The position numbers and the translations under genes were made by a program. The notes under the pieces are model-generated. The model saw nothing but the letters and a program-made list of their open reading frames with translations. It did not search any database and was not told the DNA's origin. This document shows positions 20,350 to 28,190 of a stretch of 64,000 nt of DNA, in pieces. The first letter of the stretch is position 1, and every line of letters starts with the position of its first letter. This DNA is from Cryobacterium breve. Lineage in GTDB: Bacteria > Actinomycetota > Actinomycetes > Actinomycetales > Microbacteriaceae. Location of the stretch: positions 3,286,001-3,350,000 of the forward strand of contig NZ_CP075584.1 in assembly GCF_027594785.1 (NCBI RefSeq), written 5' to 3'.

Positions 20350-21042
20350 GTGTCGCCCCGCCCAAGTGTGGTCTTCTCGGCCTTCCGTTCCAATGCCGAC
20401 CCGCGCCTGCAGGGCTGGGTCGCCTTCCGGGAGAGCGTTCAGGCGGGTGGCCGCACCGCCGCCGCCCGCACGGGAGAACTCGCCCGCACCGGCGGAATAC
20501 TGCGCAGCGGAGAAATCCCGCGGACCGGCGAACTCGCACATCCCGCAGAGGTTGCGCGGATCGGTGCGACCGACCGTGTTGTCGATGTCCGGGATCGCTC
20601 CCGCGGCCTCGCGACCGTCGCTATGGCCGACTCCGGCCACTCCGGCCACTCCGGCCACTCCGGCCACTCCGGCCACTCCGGCATCTGGCGGCTGCTCGCC
20701 TCCAACAGCCGCGAACTCGGCCGCAGTTCCTCGGTCTACGGCTCGTTCACCGGCGCGCGAGCCCACGTGCTCGAACTCAAGGACCAGTGCGACGCGATGG
20801 TCGCGACCGTCGTCACCGGCCCGTCGGCCGGCACCCACGGCTGGGTGGTCACCATCGGCGAACGCATCGTGATGACCGCAGGGCGCTGGTACGGCGCCGC
20901 CTCCGCGAGCCGCGAAGCCGCCGCCGGCACCATCGAGGCCTTCCGGGTCGCGGTCGTGGCCGAAGACGCCCGCCACGCGACCGAGGCCGGCCGCAGGGGC
21001 AGCCGGGTGCTCAGCGAGGAAGAACGAGCGCAGGCATGGTGA
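20350..21042 (+). CDS. hypothetical protein with Ser-Gly-His repeats
   Basis: I do not recognise this 230-residue protein. It begins at a GTG (20350); an in-frame upstream extension to 20326 is possible. The first half contains repeated Arg/Thr-Gly-Glu phrases (TGELARTGG, RSGEIPRTGEL), then a perfect tandem run SGHSGHSGHSGHSGHSG encoded by 9-base units of ACTCCGGCC at about 20630-20680. The second half is a compact region with HGWVVTIGERIVMTAGRWYG that vaguely resembles the small YegP-type beta/alpha fold, but I would not assign it. No signal peptide or membrane helix. Its stop overlaps the start of the lytic transglycosylase gene, so the two are probably co-translated. Confidence 0.6.
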   Translation: MSPRPSVVFSAFRSNADPRLQGWVAFRESVQAGGRTAAARTGELARTGGILRSGEIPRTGELAHPAEVARIGATDRVVDVRDRSRGLATVAMADSGHSGHSGHSGHSGHSGIWRLLASNSRELGRSSSVYGSFTGARAHVLELKDQCDAMVATVVTGPSAGTHGWVVTIGERIVMTAGRWYGAASASREAAAGTIEAFRVAVVAEDARHATEAGRRGSRVLSEEERAQAW

Positions 21043-21881
21043 GTGGCACGAGGCTGCGCGGCTGGTTCGGCGCCGCGGCGACCGCAGGGCTGCTCGGTTG
21101 GGTCGTCTTCGGCTGGCTCGTGCCCGGCTTCACGGCCCCGGAGGGCATCCGGGCGAGCGTCGTTGTCGCCGAGGCCGTCGCCGCCGTTCCCGCTGCAGCG
21201 GATGCCGCCGCGACCGTCACCGTGACACCCCCGACCCCGGCTCCGGCCGCCGCCGAGTCCGCCGCTGTTGCCGGCTCGTCCCTCGCCTCAACCGGGCAAA
21301 CCGCGCTGCTCACCGGCAACGCGGCGCTCGTGGACGCGGACTGGGCGGGACGCGTGGCCGCGGCCACCGGCATCCCGGTGCGGGCCATGCTCGGCTACGC
21401 CGGCGCCTCGCTCGCCCTCGCCGCAGAACAGCCCGGCTGCCGTCTGGGCTGGAGCACCCTTGCCGGCCTCGGCAACATCGAGTCAGGGCACGGCACCCAC
21501 GCGGGCTCCGCGCTCGGCACCGACGGCACGGCACGCCCCGGCATCTTCGGCCCGGCCCTCGACGGCTCCGACTTCGCCGCCATCACCGACACCGACGGCG
21601 GCGCCTGGGACGGCAGCGCGGCGTGGGACCGCGCGGTCGGCCCGCTGCAGTTCATCCCGGCGACCTGGCAGCGCTGGGGCGCCGACGGCAACCGGGACGG
21701 CGTCAACGACCCGCAGCAGATCGACGACGCCGCCCTCGCAGCGGGGCGCTACCTGTGCAACTACGGCGACCTGGCGCTGCCCGACCGCTGGCGCGCGGCC
21801 GTCTTCGCCTACAACCACGTCGACTCCTATGTCACCGCCGTCGCCGGGTACGCGAACACCTACGCCGCCCGGGCGAAGTAG
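21036..21881 (+). CDS. secreted/anchored lytic murein transglycosylase (SLT/MltB-like)
   Basis: A 281-residue predicted cell-wall enzyme that cleaves the glycan strand of peptidoglycan. One N-terminal hydrophobic segment (about residues 9-30) serves as signal peptide or anchor, then a Pro/Ala/Thr-rich linker, then the catalytic domain. The likely catalytic Glu is in LGNIESGHGTHAG, and AVGPLQFIPATWQRWGADGN and AVFAYNHVDSYV are typical of the transglycosylase fold. The ATG at 21036 overlaps the previous gene by 7 bases; a GTG at 21039 is an alternative. The kinase gene starts 7 bases after its stop, so a cell-wall enzyme and a PASTA kinase are co-expressed. Confidence 0.85.
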   Translation: MVSGTRLRGWFGAAATAGLLGWVVFGWLVPGFTAPEGIRASVVVAEAVAAVPAAADAAATVTVTPPTPAPAAAESAAVAGSSLASTGQTALLTGNAALVDADWAGRVAAATGIPVRAMLGYAGASLALAAEQPGCRLGWSTLAGLGNIESGHGTHAGSALGTDGTARPGIFGPALDGSDFAAITDTDGGAWDGSAAWDRAVGPLQFIPATWQRWGADGNRDGVNDPQQIDDAALAAGRYLCNYGDLALPDRWRAAVFAYNHVDSYVTAVAGYANTYAARAK

Positions 21882-21888
21882 CCCTGGC

Positions 21889-24036
21889 GTGACAGACGCG
21901 ATCGATCGCGCCGAGCCGACGGATGCCTCCGGTGCGCAGGCGGGCCGGCGCACGGCTCGTGCCGGCGATGGCCTGATCTCGGGCCGCTACCGGCTCGGCG
22001 AACTGCTCGGGACGGGCGGGTCGGCATCCGTCTTCGCCGCCGTGGACACGCAGGCGGACGACGGCGCCGCCACGGAGATCGCCCTCAAGATCCTGCACCC
22101 GCACCTGTCCCGCTCCGACCGGGCCAGGGAGGCATTCTTCGCGGAGGCCAGGGCAGCGGCCGCGCTCCGGCACCCGAACATCGTCGCGGTGCTCGGCGTC
22201 GGCGTGCACAACACCGGCCACGGCTCCGGGACAACCGCCGGGACAGATTCCCGCTCCGGCCCCGGCGCGAACGCCGAGGAACCCCAGGCCTGGATCGCCC
22301 TCGACCGTGCGCCCGGGATCAGCCTCGCAGAGTACGTCGAGCACCGCGGGGCGCTCCCCGTCGCGCAGGCGCTCACCGTCGCCTCCGCGGTGCTGCGCGC
22401 CCTCGCGGCCGCGCACGCCATCGGCCTGGTCCACCGCGACGTCTCCCCGGCCAACATCATGGTCGACCCGGACATGGCCGGCCACGTCGGCAGCGACGGC
22501 GTACGCCTGCTCGACTTCGGCCTCGCGGATGCCGCCGGTCGCCCCGCCCTCGGCACCGACGTCCTCCGCAGCACCCCCGATGCGACCACGCAGGAGATCC
22601 CGGCCGTGCAGAGCGTGCTCGGGAGCGTGAACTACATGTCGCCGGAGCAGGCGCGGGGCGACGCCGTCGACGAACGCGGCGACGTGTACCAGCTCGGCGG
22701 GGTGCTGTACTTTGCGCTCACCGCACGGGCGCCGTTCCTCCGGGATTCTGTCGCCGCGGTGCTGCGCGCCCACGTGCAGTCGCCGCCGCCGGTTCCGTCC
22801 GTGCAACAGTCCGGCATTCCGCGGAGTGTCGACCGGCTCGTCGTCAAGGCGCTGCTCAAGGACCCGGATGCCCGGTTCCCCTCCGCCGCGGCGATGGGCC
22901 TGGCCGTCGACTCTGCCCTGGACCGCATCGGAGCCGGGGGAGCGCCGGGTCGCAGCGCGGCTCCGCTCGAGGGGGCCCCGGCCGGCAGGGTTCTCGCCGC
23001 GCCCTCCGACGACACCACCGGCCTCTTCCGGCCCGGCGACCTCGCCGAGCTCGCGGAGCGCACCATGGTGCTCGGTGCGGTCCCCGTGCCGGTACCCGGC
23101 CCGGCCCCGGCTCCGGCCACGATCGTTCACGCGACGGGAAACGCTCGCGCGGGCACGGCATCCGCCGCCGTCATCGCAGTTCCGGACAACCCGGCCTGGG
23201 TGCGCAACGGCCGCAGCCGCCGGCGCGGCGGCGGGCTCTGGGCCGTCTCGATGATCCTCGTGATCGGGGGAGCCTTCGCCTGGATCCTCGCTGCCGGCGG
23301 CGCGGCCCCGACCTCCGTTGCCGTCACGAGCAGCACGCCCGCGCCCGCGAGCGCCACCCCCGAGCCGATGATCACCGCCCACGCCACGGCGGCGCCGAAG
23401 ACCATCCGGGTGCCGGAGATCTCGGTGATGACCCTCGACGGGGCGCGGGCGGCGCTCGCGGCCCTCGGACTCCGCCTCGGCGCCCTCACCCTCCAGGACT
23501 CGGTGCGCCCCCTCGACACGGTGCTCGGCGTCAGCCCCGCGGCCGGCAGCTTCCTGGACCCCGGAGACACGGTCGACCTCACTGTGGCGTCCGGCTCGAA
23601 CACGGTGCCGAACACCGTCGGACTGAGCAAGGCGGAGGCGATCGCCGCCCTCGAAAACGCGGGATTCGTCGTGCTCACCGACTCGAAGCCCGACTCCGCC
23701 GCACCGCCGGGAACCGTGATCGCGGTCGCCCCCTCCGGCCAGAACGTCCTGCGCCTCGGCACCTCGATCACCCTCACCCTGTCCACCGCGCCCGAGCCGT
23801 CGCCCACCCCCCACGGCCACGTCGACGCCGCAGCCGACCCCGACACCGCCCCCCTCACCGACGCAGACGCCCGCGGGCTGACGGCGCCCGAATCGACCGC
23901 CACAACTCTCCACGCGGCGTCCATATCTCGGTTGAGAAATCGACGCCAATCGTTCACCGACCGCCCCGAACATATGTTTCGGACGCGTTACCCCCACCCG
24001 TGCGTTCACCCCCTCCCGAGTCTTCCCAAGGACAGC
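21889..24036 (+). CDS. serine/threonine protein kinase with PASTA domains (PknB-like); true stop not found
   Basis: Membrane kinase thought to sense cell-wall fragments. Cytosolic domain: ISGRYRLGELLGTGGSASVF (glycine loop), IALKILHPHL (ATP lysine), LVHRDVSPANIMVD (catalytic loop; HRDVSPAN in place of the usual HRDIKPxN), LLDFGLAD (DFG) and YMSPEQARG. One membrane helix follows near WAVSMILVIGGAFAWIL, then two PASTA domains (from VPEISVMTLDGARAALAALG and VPNTVGLSKAEAIAALENAG). Start GTG at 21889. The frame stays open past the PASTA domains and into pstC up to 24750; coding character ends by about 23900, so a stop has probably been lost through an indel in the C-runs at about 23807 or 23849. 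The end coordinate given is only the base before pstC. Confidence 0.85.
23952..24010 (+). promoter_or_regulatory. candidate PHO box region upstream of pstC
   Basis: GTTCACC occurs at 23952-23958 and 24004-24010 with a GTTACCC between them at 23977-23983, all on the coding strand just before pstC. GTTCACC is the core of the PhoP-binding direct repeats known from Streptomyces. The spacing (25 and 27 bases) is not the textbook 11-base repeat, so this is tentative. An AAGGA ribosome site precedes the pstC ATG. Confidence 0.35.
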
Positions 24037-24037
24037 T

Positions 24038-25108
24038 ATGCCGATTTCGAGCCTCGTCTCGCCGCCCCTGGGCGACTCGCCCCTGGGCGACGCCTTCGGG
24101 GCAGACCCGGCCGTCTTCGACCCGTCGAGCCCCGACTCCCGGCCGCGGCGCTCCCTGGTCTCCCGCCCGTCGATCTCCGATTCGGTGTTCCGCTCTGTCG
24201 CGTTCAGCGCGGGCACGATCACCGTGCTGATCATGCTCGCGGTCGGCGTCTTCCTCTCGCTGCGGGCCGGCGACGCCCTCGGGGTCGCGGGCGTCAACTT
24301 CCTCTTCGAGCAGGACTGGTCGCCGGAGACGAAGAAGTTCGGCATCGCGTCCGTTCTCTTCGGCACGATCACGATCGCCGTCATCGCGATGTGCGTCGCG
24401 GTGCCCCTCGCCCTCGGCACGGCGCTCCTCATCTCCGAGGTCGCCCAGGGCCGGCTGAAGGCCACCCTCGTCACCCTCGTCGACCTGATGGCCGCCGTTC
24501 CCAGCGTGGTGTTCGGCCTCTGGGGCGTGTTCTTCCTCCAGGCGAACGTCATCCCGGTCGCCACCTGGATCTCCACCTACTTCGGCTGGATCCCGTTCTT
24601 CAGCGTGACGGATGCGACCGGCCAGGCCCTCACCGAGGCGAGCGCCTTCACCTCCTCGGCCTTCATCGCCGGAATCGTGGTCGGCCTCATGGTCGTGCCC
24701 ACCCAGACATCGGTCATGCGCGAGGCCTTCTCCCAGGCGCCGATCGGTGAACGCGAGGCGGCCTTCGCCCTCGGGTCGACCCGGTGGGGAATGATCACGT
24801 CCGTGGTGCTGCCGTTCGGCCGCGGCGGCATCATCGGCGGCACCATGCTCGGCCTCGGCCGCGCCCTCGGCGAAACCATCGCCGTCTACATGATCATCTC
24901 CCCGATCTTCACGATCAACTGGGAGGTGCTCAAGACCGGCACGAACTCGGTGTCCGCGCTCATCGCGCTCCGCTACGGAGAGTCCAGCTCATTCGGCCTC
25001 TCTGCGCTGATGGCCGCAGGCCTCGTGCTGTTCCTGATCACCCTCGTGATCAACTTCACGGCCTCGTCGATCGTGGCGCGGTCCCGCTCCGGGGCGGAAA
25101 GCGACTGA
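24038..25108 (+). CDS. pstC: phosphate ABC transporter permease PstC
   Basis: A 356-residue inner-membrane permease of the Pst high-affinity phosphate importer. A hydrophilic 50-residue N-terminus (Pro/Ser/Asp-rich) precedes six helices; family motifs are LMAAVPSVVFGLWGVF, FALGSTRWGMI (EAA loop) and LGLGRALGETIAVYM. The ATG at 24038 follows an AAGGA site. The stop overlaps the pstA ATG. It heads an unusually long operon, pstC-pstA-pstS-(surface genes)-pstB. The conventional bacterial order is pstSCAB, so the binding-protein gene is displaced here. Confidence 0.96.
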   Translation: MPISSLVSPPLGDSPLGDAFGADPAVFDPSSPDSRPRRSLVSRPSISDSVFRSVAFSAGTITVLIMLAVGVFLSLRAGDALGVAGVNFLFEQDWSPETKKFGIASVLFGTITIAVIAMCVAVPLALGTALLISEVAQGRLKATLVTLVDLMAAVPSVVFGLWGVFFLQANVIPVATWISTYFGWIPFFSVTDATGQALTEASAFTSSAFIAGIVVGLMVVPTQTSVMREAFSQAPIGEREAAFALGSTRWGMITSVVLPFGRGGIIGGTMLGLGRALGETIAVYMIISPIFTINWEVLKTGTNSVSALIALRYGESSSFGLSALMAAGLVLFLITLVINFTASSIVARSRSGAESD

Positions 25109-26502
25109 TGACCACCACTCACCGCACCCAGGCGACGGATCCCGCGGCATCCGCGGGCCCCTCGACCCTCGTGATGACCGAGACCGCCGTCGAACTCGAA
25201 GCCGACCTCGAACTCCAGGCCGCTTTCGTCCGGCACACCACGAACATCCCGTCCTCGGAGGGCATCGAGATCGGCCCGCGCCGGCGCATGCGCGCCGCGA
25301 GGGTCGACGACCAGTTCAACGTGTTCGGCGCGCTGGCCGCCGGCGTGGCCGTCGCCGTGCTGCTGTTCGGCTGGTTCGGACCCCTCTCCGGCTACGTCGG
25401 CTTCGTGATCGTGGCGTTCATAGCCTTCATCGGCTTCTACGCCCTGCTCGTCAGCCTGAAGAGCGACTGGCAGGAGGTCAAGGACCGGGTCATGTCCGTG
25501 GTGCTCTCGAGCGCCGGCGTGCTGCTCTTCGGCGCTCTCGTCTTCGTCGTCGCGTACACCCTCGTGCGCGGCCAGGAGGCCCTGCCTCACCTCAACTTCT
25601 TCACCGACAGCATGGAACTCGCCGGCCCGCTCGACGGCCTCGAGCTCGGCGGCATCTTCCACGCCATCCTCGGCACCCTGATGCAGATCACGATGGCGCT
25701 CATCGTCACGGTCCCGCTCGGCATCCTCACGGCCCTGTTCCTCAACGAGGTCGGCGGCAGGTTCGCCCGCTTCGTGCGCACCATCTCGGACGCGATGACC
25801 GCGCTGCCCTCGATCGTCGCCGGCCTCTTCGTCTACTCGGCGATCATCGTGCTGATCACCCACCAGAGAAGCGGGTTCGCCGCGTCGATGGCCATCACCG
25901 TGATGATGCTCCCGATCGTGATCCGCGCCTCCGACATCGTGCTCCGCCTCGTCGCGGGAAACCTGCGCGAAGCCGCGTACGCCCTCGGCTCGACGCGGTG
26001 GCGCACGGTCTGGCACGTCGTGCTCCCGACCGCCCGTCCCGGGCTCGCGACCGCCGTCATCCTCGGCACCGCCCGCGGCATCGGCGAGACGAGCCCGGTG
26101 CTGCTCACCTCCGGCGTCACCGCCGTCGTCAACCTCAACCCCTTCGAGGGTCCGATGATCTCGCTCCCGCTCCAGGTGTTCGACTTCGTCAAGTCGCCGG
26201 AGCCGAACATGATCGCCCGTGGTTTCGGGGCGGCGGCCGTGCTGATCCTGCTCGTGCTCACTCTCTTCGCCATCGCCCGTCTCATCGGCGGAAAGGGCCC
26301 AGGCGACCTGTCCCGGGCCCAGCAGCAGCGGGTCGTCGCGGCATCCGCCCGTGACCTCAAGCGGATCACCGTGGCCGCCGACCGGCGCGAACGCCTCGCT
26401 GCCACCACCGCGGATGCCTGGCCCCCGCCCTCTGCGCCTCCGACCGACCCGAGCAGCCCAGCACCGACGATCGACCTCAGCACAAAGGAGCCGTCCTCGT
26501 GA
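25108..26502 (+). CDS. pstA: phosphate ABC transporter permease PstA, extended at both ends
   Basis: Partner permease of PstC. At 464 residues it is much longer than the usual 280-300. The N-terminal 80 residues are hydrophilic and acidic (ETAVELEADLELQAAF) and are followed by two extra hydrophobic segments (about residues 72-112) before the standard six-helix core. Core motifs: DAMTALPSIVAGLFVY, AAYALGSTRWRTVWHVVLP (EAA loop), GTARGIGETSPVLL. A C-terminal extension of about 60 residues is Pro/Ser/Thr-rich. It is coupled to pstC by an ATGA overlap and to pstS by GTGA. The extra N-terminal helices may be a lineage feature. Confidence 0.95.
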   Translation: MTTTHRTQATDPAASAGPSTLVMTETAVELEADLELQAAFVRHTTNIPSSEGIEIGPRRRMRAARVDDQFNVFGALAAGVAVAVLLFGWFGPLSGYVGFVIVAFIAFIGFYALLVSLKSDWQEVKDRVMSVVLSSAGVLLFGALVFVVAYTLVRGQEALPHLNFFTDSMELAGPLDGLELGGIFHAILGTLMQITMALIVTVPLGILTALFLNEVGGRFARFVRTISDAMTALPSIVAGLFVYSAIIVLITHQRSGFAASMAITVMMLPIVIRASDIVLRLVAGNLREAAYALGSTRWRTVWHVVLPTARPGLATAVILGTARGIGETSPVLLTSGVTAVVNLNPFEGPMISLPLQVFDFVKSPEPNMIARGFGAAAVLILLVLTLFAIARLIGGKGPGDLSRAQQQRVVAASARDLKRITVAADRRERLAATTADAWPPPSAPPTDPSSPAPTIDLSTKEPSS

Positions 26503-28190
26503 CGCCGCAGCCCCGATGGATCCGTTCGATCCGCGCCCTCTTCGCCCTCGCCGTCGTGGCGATCCTCGGCCTTTCCGGCACCCTCTCTGCCCAGGCCGTC
26601 TCGTACGACCCGATCACGGGAACCGGATCGACCTGGTCCCAGAACGCCCTCGACCAGTGGCGCAAGAACGTCGCCTCCAACTACGGAATGACCGTCAACT
26701 ACTCCGGTGTGGGCTCCTCCGCCGGCCGCCGTGACTTCGTCGCCGGCAACGTCGACTTCGCCGTCAGCGAGATCCCGTTCCAGACGGCGCCCGAGGACGG
26801 TTCGGCGCCCGAGGTGCCCAGCCGCGGCTATGCCTACATGCCGATCGTTGCCGGTGGCACCTCGTTCATGTACAACCTCAAGATCAACGGCTCGCGCGTG
26901 TCGAACCTCCGGCTGAGCGGCGAGGTCATCACCAAGATCTTCACGGGCGTCATCACGAAGTGGAACGACCCGGCGATCCAGACGGACAACCCCGGCCTCA
27001 AGATGCCGGACAAGGGCATCGTGCCCGTCGTGCGCTCCGACGGGTCAGGCTCGACCGCGCAGTTCAGCCTCTGGATGTCCAAGCAGTACAACTCCCTGTG
27101 GGGCCAGTTCTGCGTCAAGGTCGGAAAGCCGGCCTCCTGCGGGCTCACCTCGCAGTACCCGACCTACGGCAACGCGAAGGCCCAGAGCGGCTCGGCAGGC
27201 GTGGCCGGGTACGTGAGCCAGGACTACGGCGAAGGCGCCATCACCTACGTCGAGTACTCCTATGCGCTCAAGGCCGGGTTCCCGGTCGCGAAGGTCCTGA
27301 ACAACGCCGGCTACTACGTCGAGCCGACCGCGAACTCTGTCGCCGTCGCCCTACTGCAGGCAAAGATCAAGACGGATGTCCCGGTCACGAGCCCCGACTA
27401 CCTCACCCAGATCCTGGACGGCGTCTACAACAACACCGATCCGCGCACCTACCCGCTCTCGAGCTACTCGTACATGATCGTGCCGACCGAGGTCGGCGGC
27501 GTGTTCACGGCGAAGAAGGGCCTCACTCTCGGCGCCTTCGCGAACTACATGCTCTGCGAGGGGCAGCAGCAGGCCGCGGCCCTGGGCTACTCGCCGCTCC
27601 CGATGAACCTTGTACTCGCCGGGTTCGACCAGATCAAGCGGGTTCCGGGAGCGGATGTCTCGGGCGTCGACATCAACAACTGCAACAACCCAACGTTCAA
27701 GGCCGGGGACTCACCGTCGAGCAACCAGCTCGCGACGTCCGCGCTGCAGCCCGCCGCGTGTGACAAGGTCGGCACGAGCCAGTGTGTCACCGGCACCGCC
27801 GGTGCGACCGACGATACGGCGACGACCGGCACCGGTACGGGCGGGTCGGCCGCCACCGCCGACACAGCCGCTGCCACCGCGGCCGCCGCAGGAGCGGGGG
27901 CCGGAGCAGCGGCGACGACGGCAAACGCCGCGGCGGCGGGCACGGGTGGTGCCGCGGCTGCGGTGTACGACGAGAACGGTGCACTCGTCTCCGGCGGCAC
28001 CGGTGGCACGGTCTCGACCGGAGTGGCCGGGTCCGCGGTGGCGTCGCCGTTCACGCTCGCCGACAACGGCTGGGGAGCGCAGCAGTCGATCATGCTGTTC
28101 GCCGGAGTGCTGCTCATCGGCTCGGCCGTGCTGCCGCCGGTGCTCTGGCGCCGACTCAAGCCACGCGCTCCGAAGGCGGGCAACAAGTGA
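26499..28190 (+). CDS. pstS: phosphate-binding protein PstS with low-complexity spacer and C-terminal membrane anchor
   Basis: A 563-residue periplasm-type binding protein. The signal peptide (RSIRALFALAVVAILGLSGTL) has no lipobox. The binding domain shows ITGTGSTWSQNALDQW, VGSSAGRRDFVAGNVDFAVS, IFTGVITKWNDPAI and VVRSDGSGSTAQF, the classical PstS phosphate-site segments. After about residue 430 comes a spacer of roughly 100 residues made almost only of Ala, Gly and Thr, then NGWGAQQSIMLFAGVLLIGS, a membrane helix and a basic tail (RRLKPRAPKAGNK). So PstS is held by a C-terminal helix instead of a lipid. No LPXTG is present. The GTG start overlaps the pstA stop, and the stop overlaps the next GTG. 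Confidence 0.94.
   Translation: MTPQPRWIRSIRALFALAVVAILGLSGTLSAQAVSYDPITGTGSTWSQNALDQWRKNVASNYGMTVNYSGVGSSAGRRDFVAGNVDFAVSEIPFQTAPEDGSAPEVPSRGYAYMPIVAGGTSFMYNLKINGSRVSNLRLSGEVITKIFTGVITKWNDPAIQTDNPGLKMPDKGIVPVVRSDGSGSTAQFSLWMSKQYNSLWGQFCVKVGKPASCGLTSQYPTYGNAKAQSGSAGVAGYVSQDYGEGAITYVEYSYALKAGFPVAKVLNNAGYYVEPTANSVAVALLQAKIKTDVPVTSPDYLTQILDGVYNNTDPRTYPLSSYSYMIVPTEVGGVFTAKKGLTLGAFANYMLCEGQQQAAALGYSPLPMNLVLAGFDQIKRVPGADVSGVDINNCNNPTFKAGDSPSSNQLATSALQPAACDKVGTSQCVTGTAGATDDTATTGTGTGGSAATADTAAATAAAAGAGAGAAATTANAAAAGTGGAAAAVYDENGALVSGGTGGTVSTGVAGSAVASPFTLADNGWGAQQSIMLFAGVLLIGSAVLPPVLWRRLKPRAPKAGNK

Noticed and set aside
20110..20976. Minus-strand 288-codon frame opposite the Ser-Gly-His gene
   Set aside because: The plus-strand frame overlaps the transglycosylase start in operon style and has better codon pattern; the minus frame shows no domain.
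21889..24750. Kinase-PstC fusion protein
   Set aside because: The open frame crosses pstC in a different reading frame, so no permease residues would be made; pstC has its own start and ribosome site.
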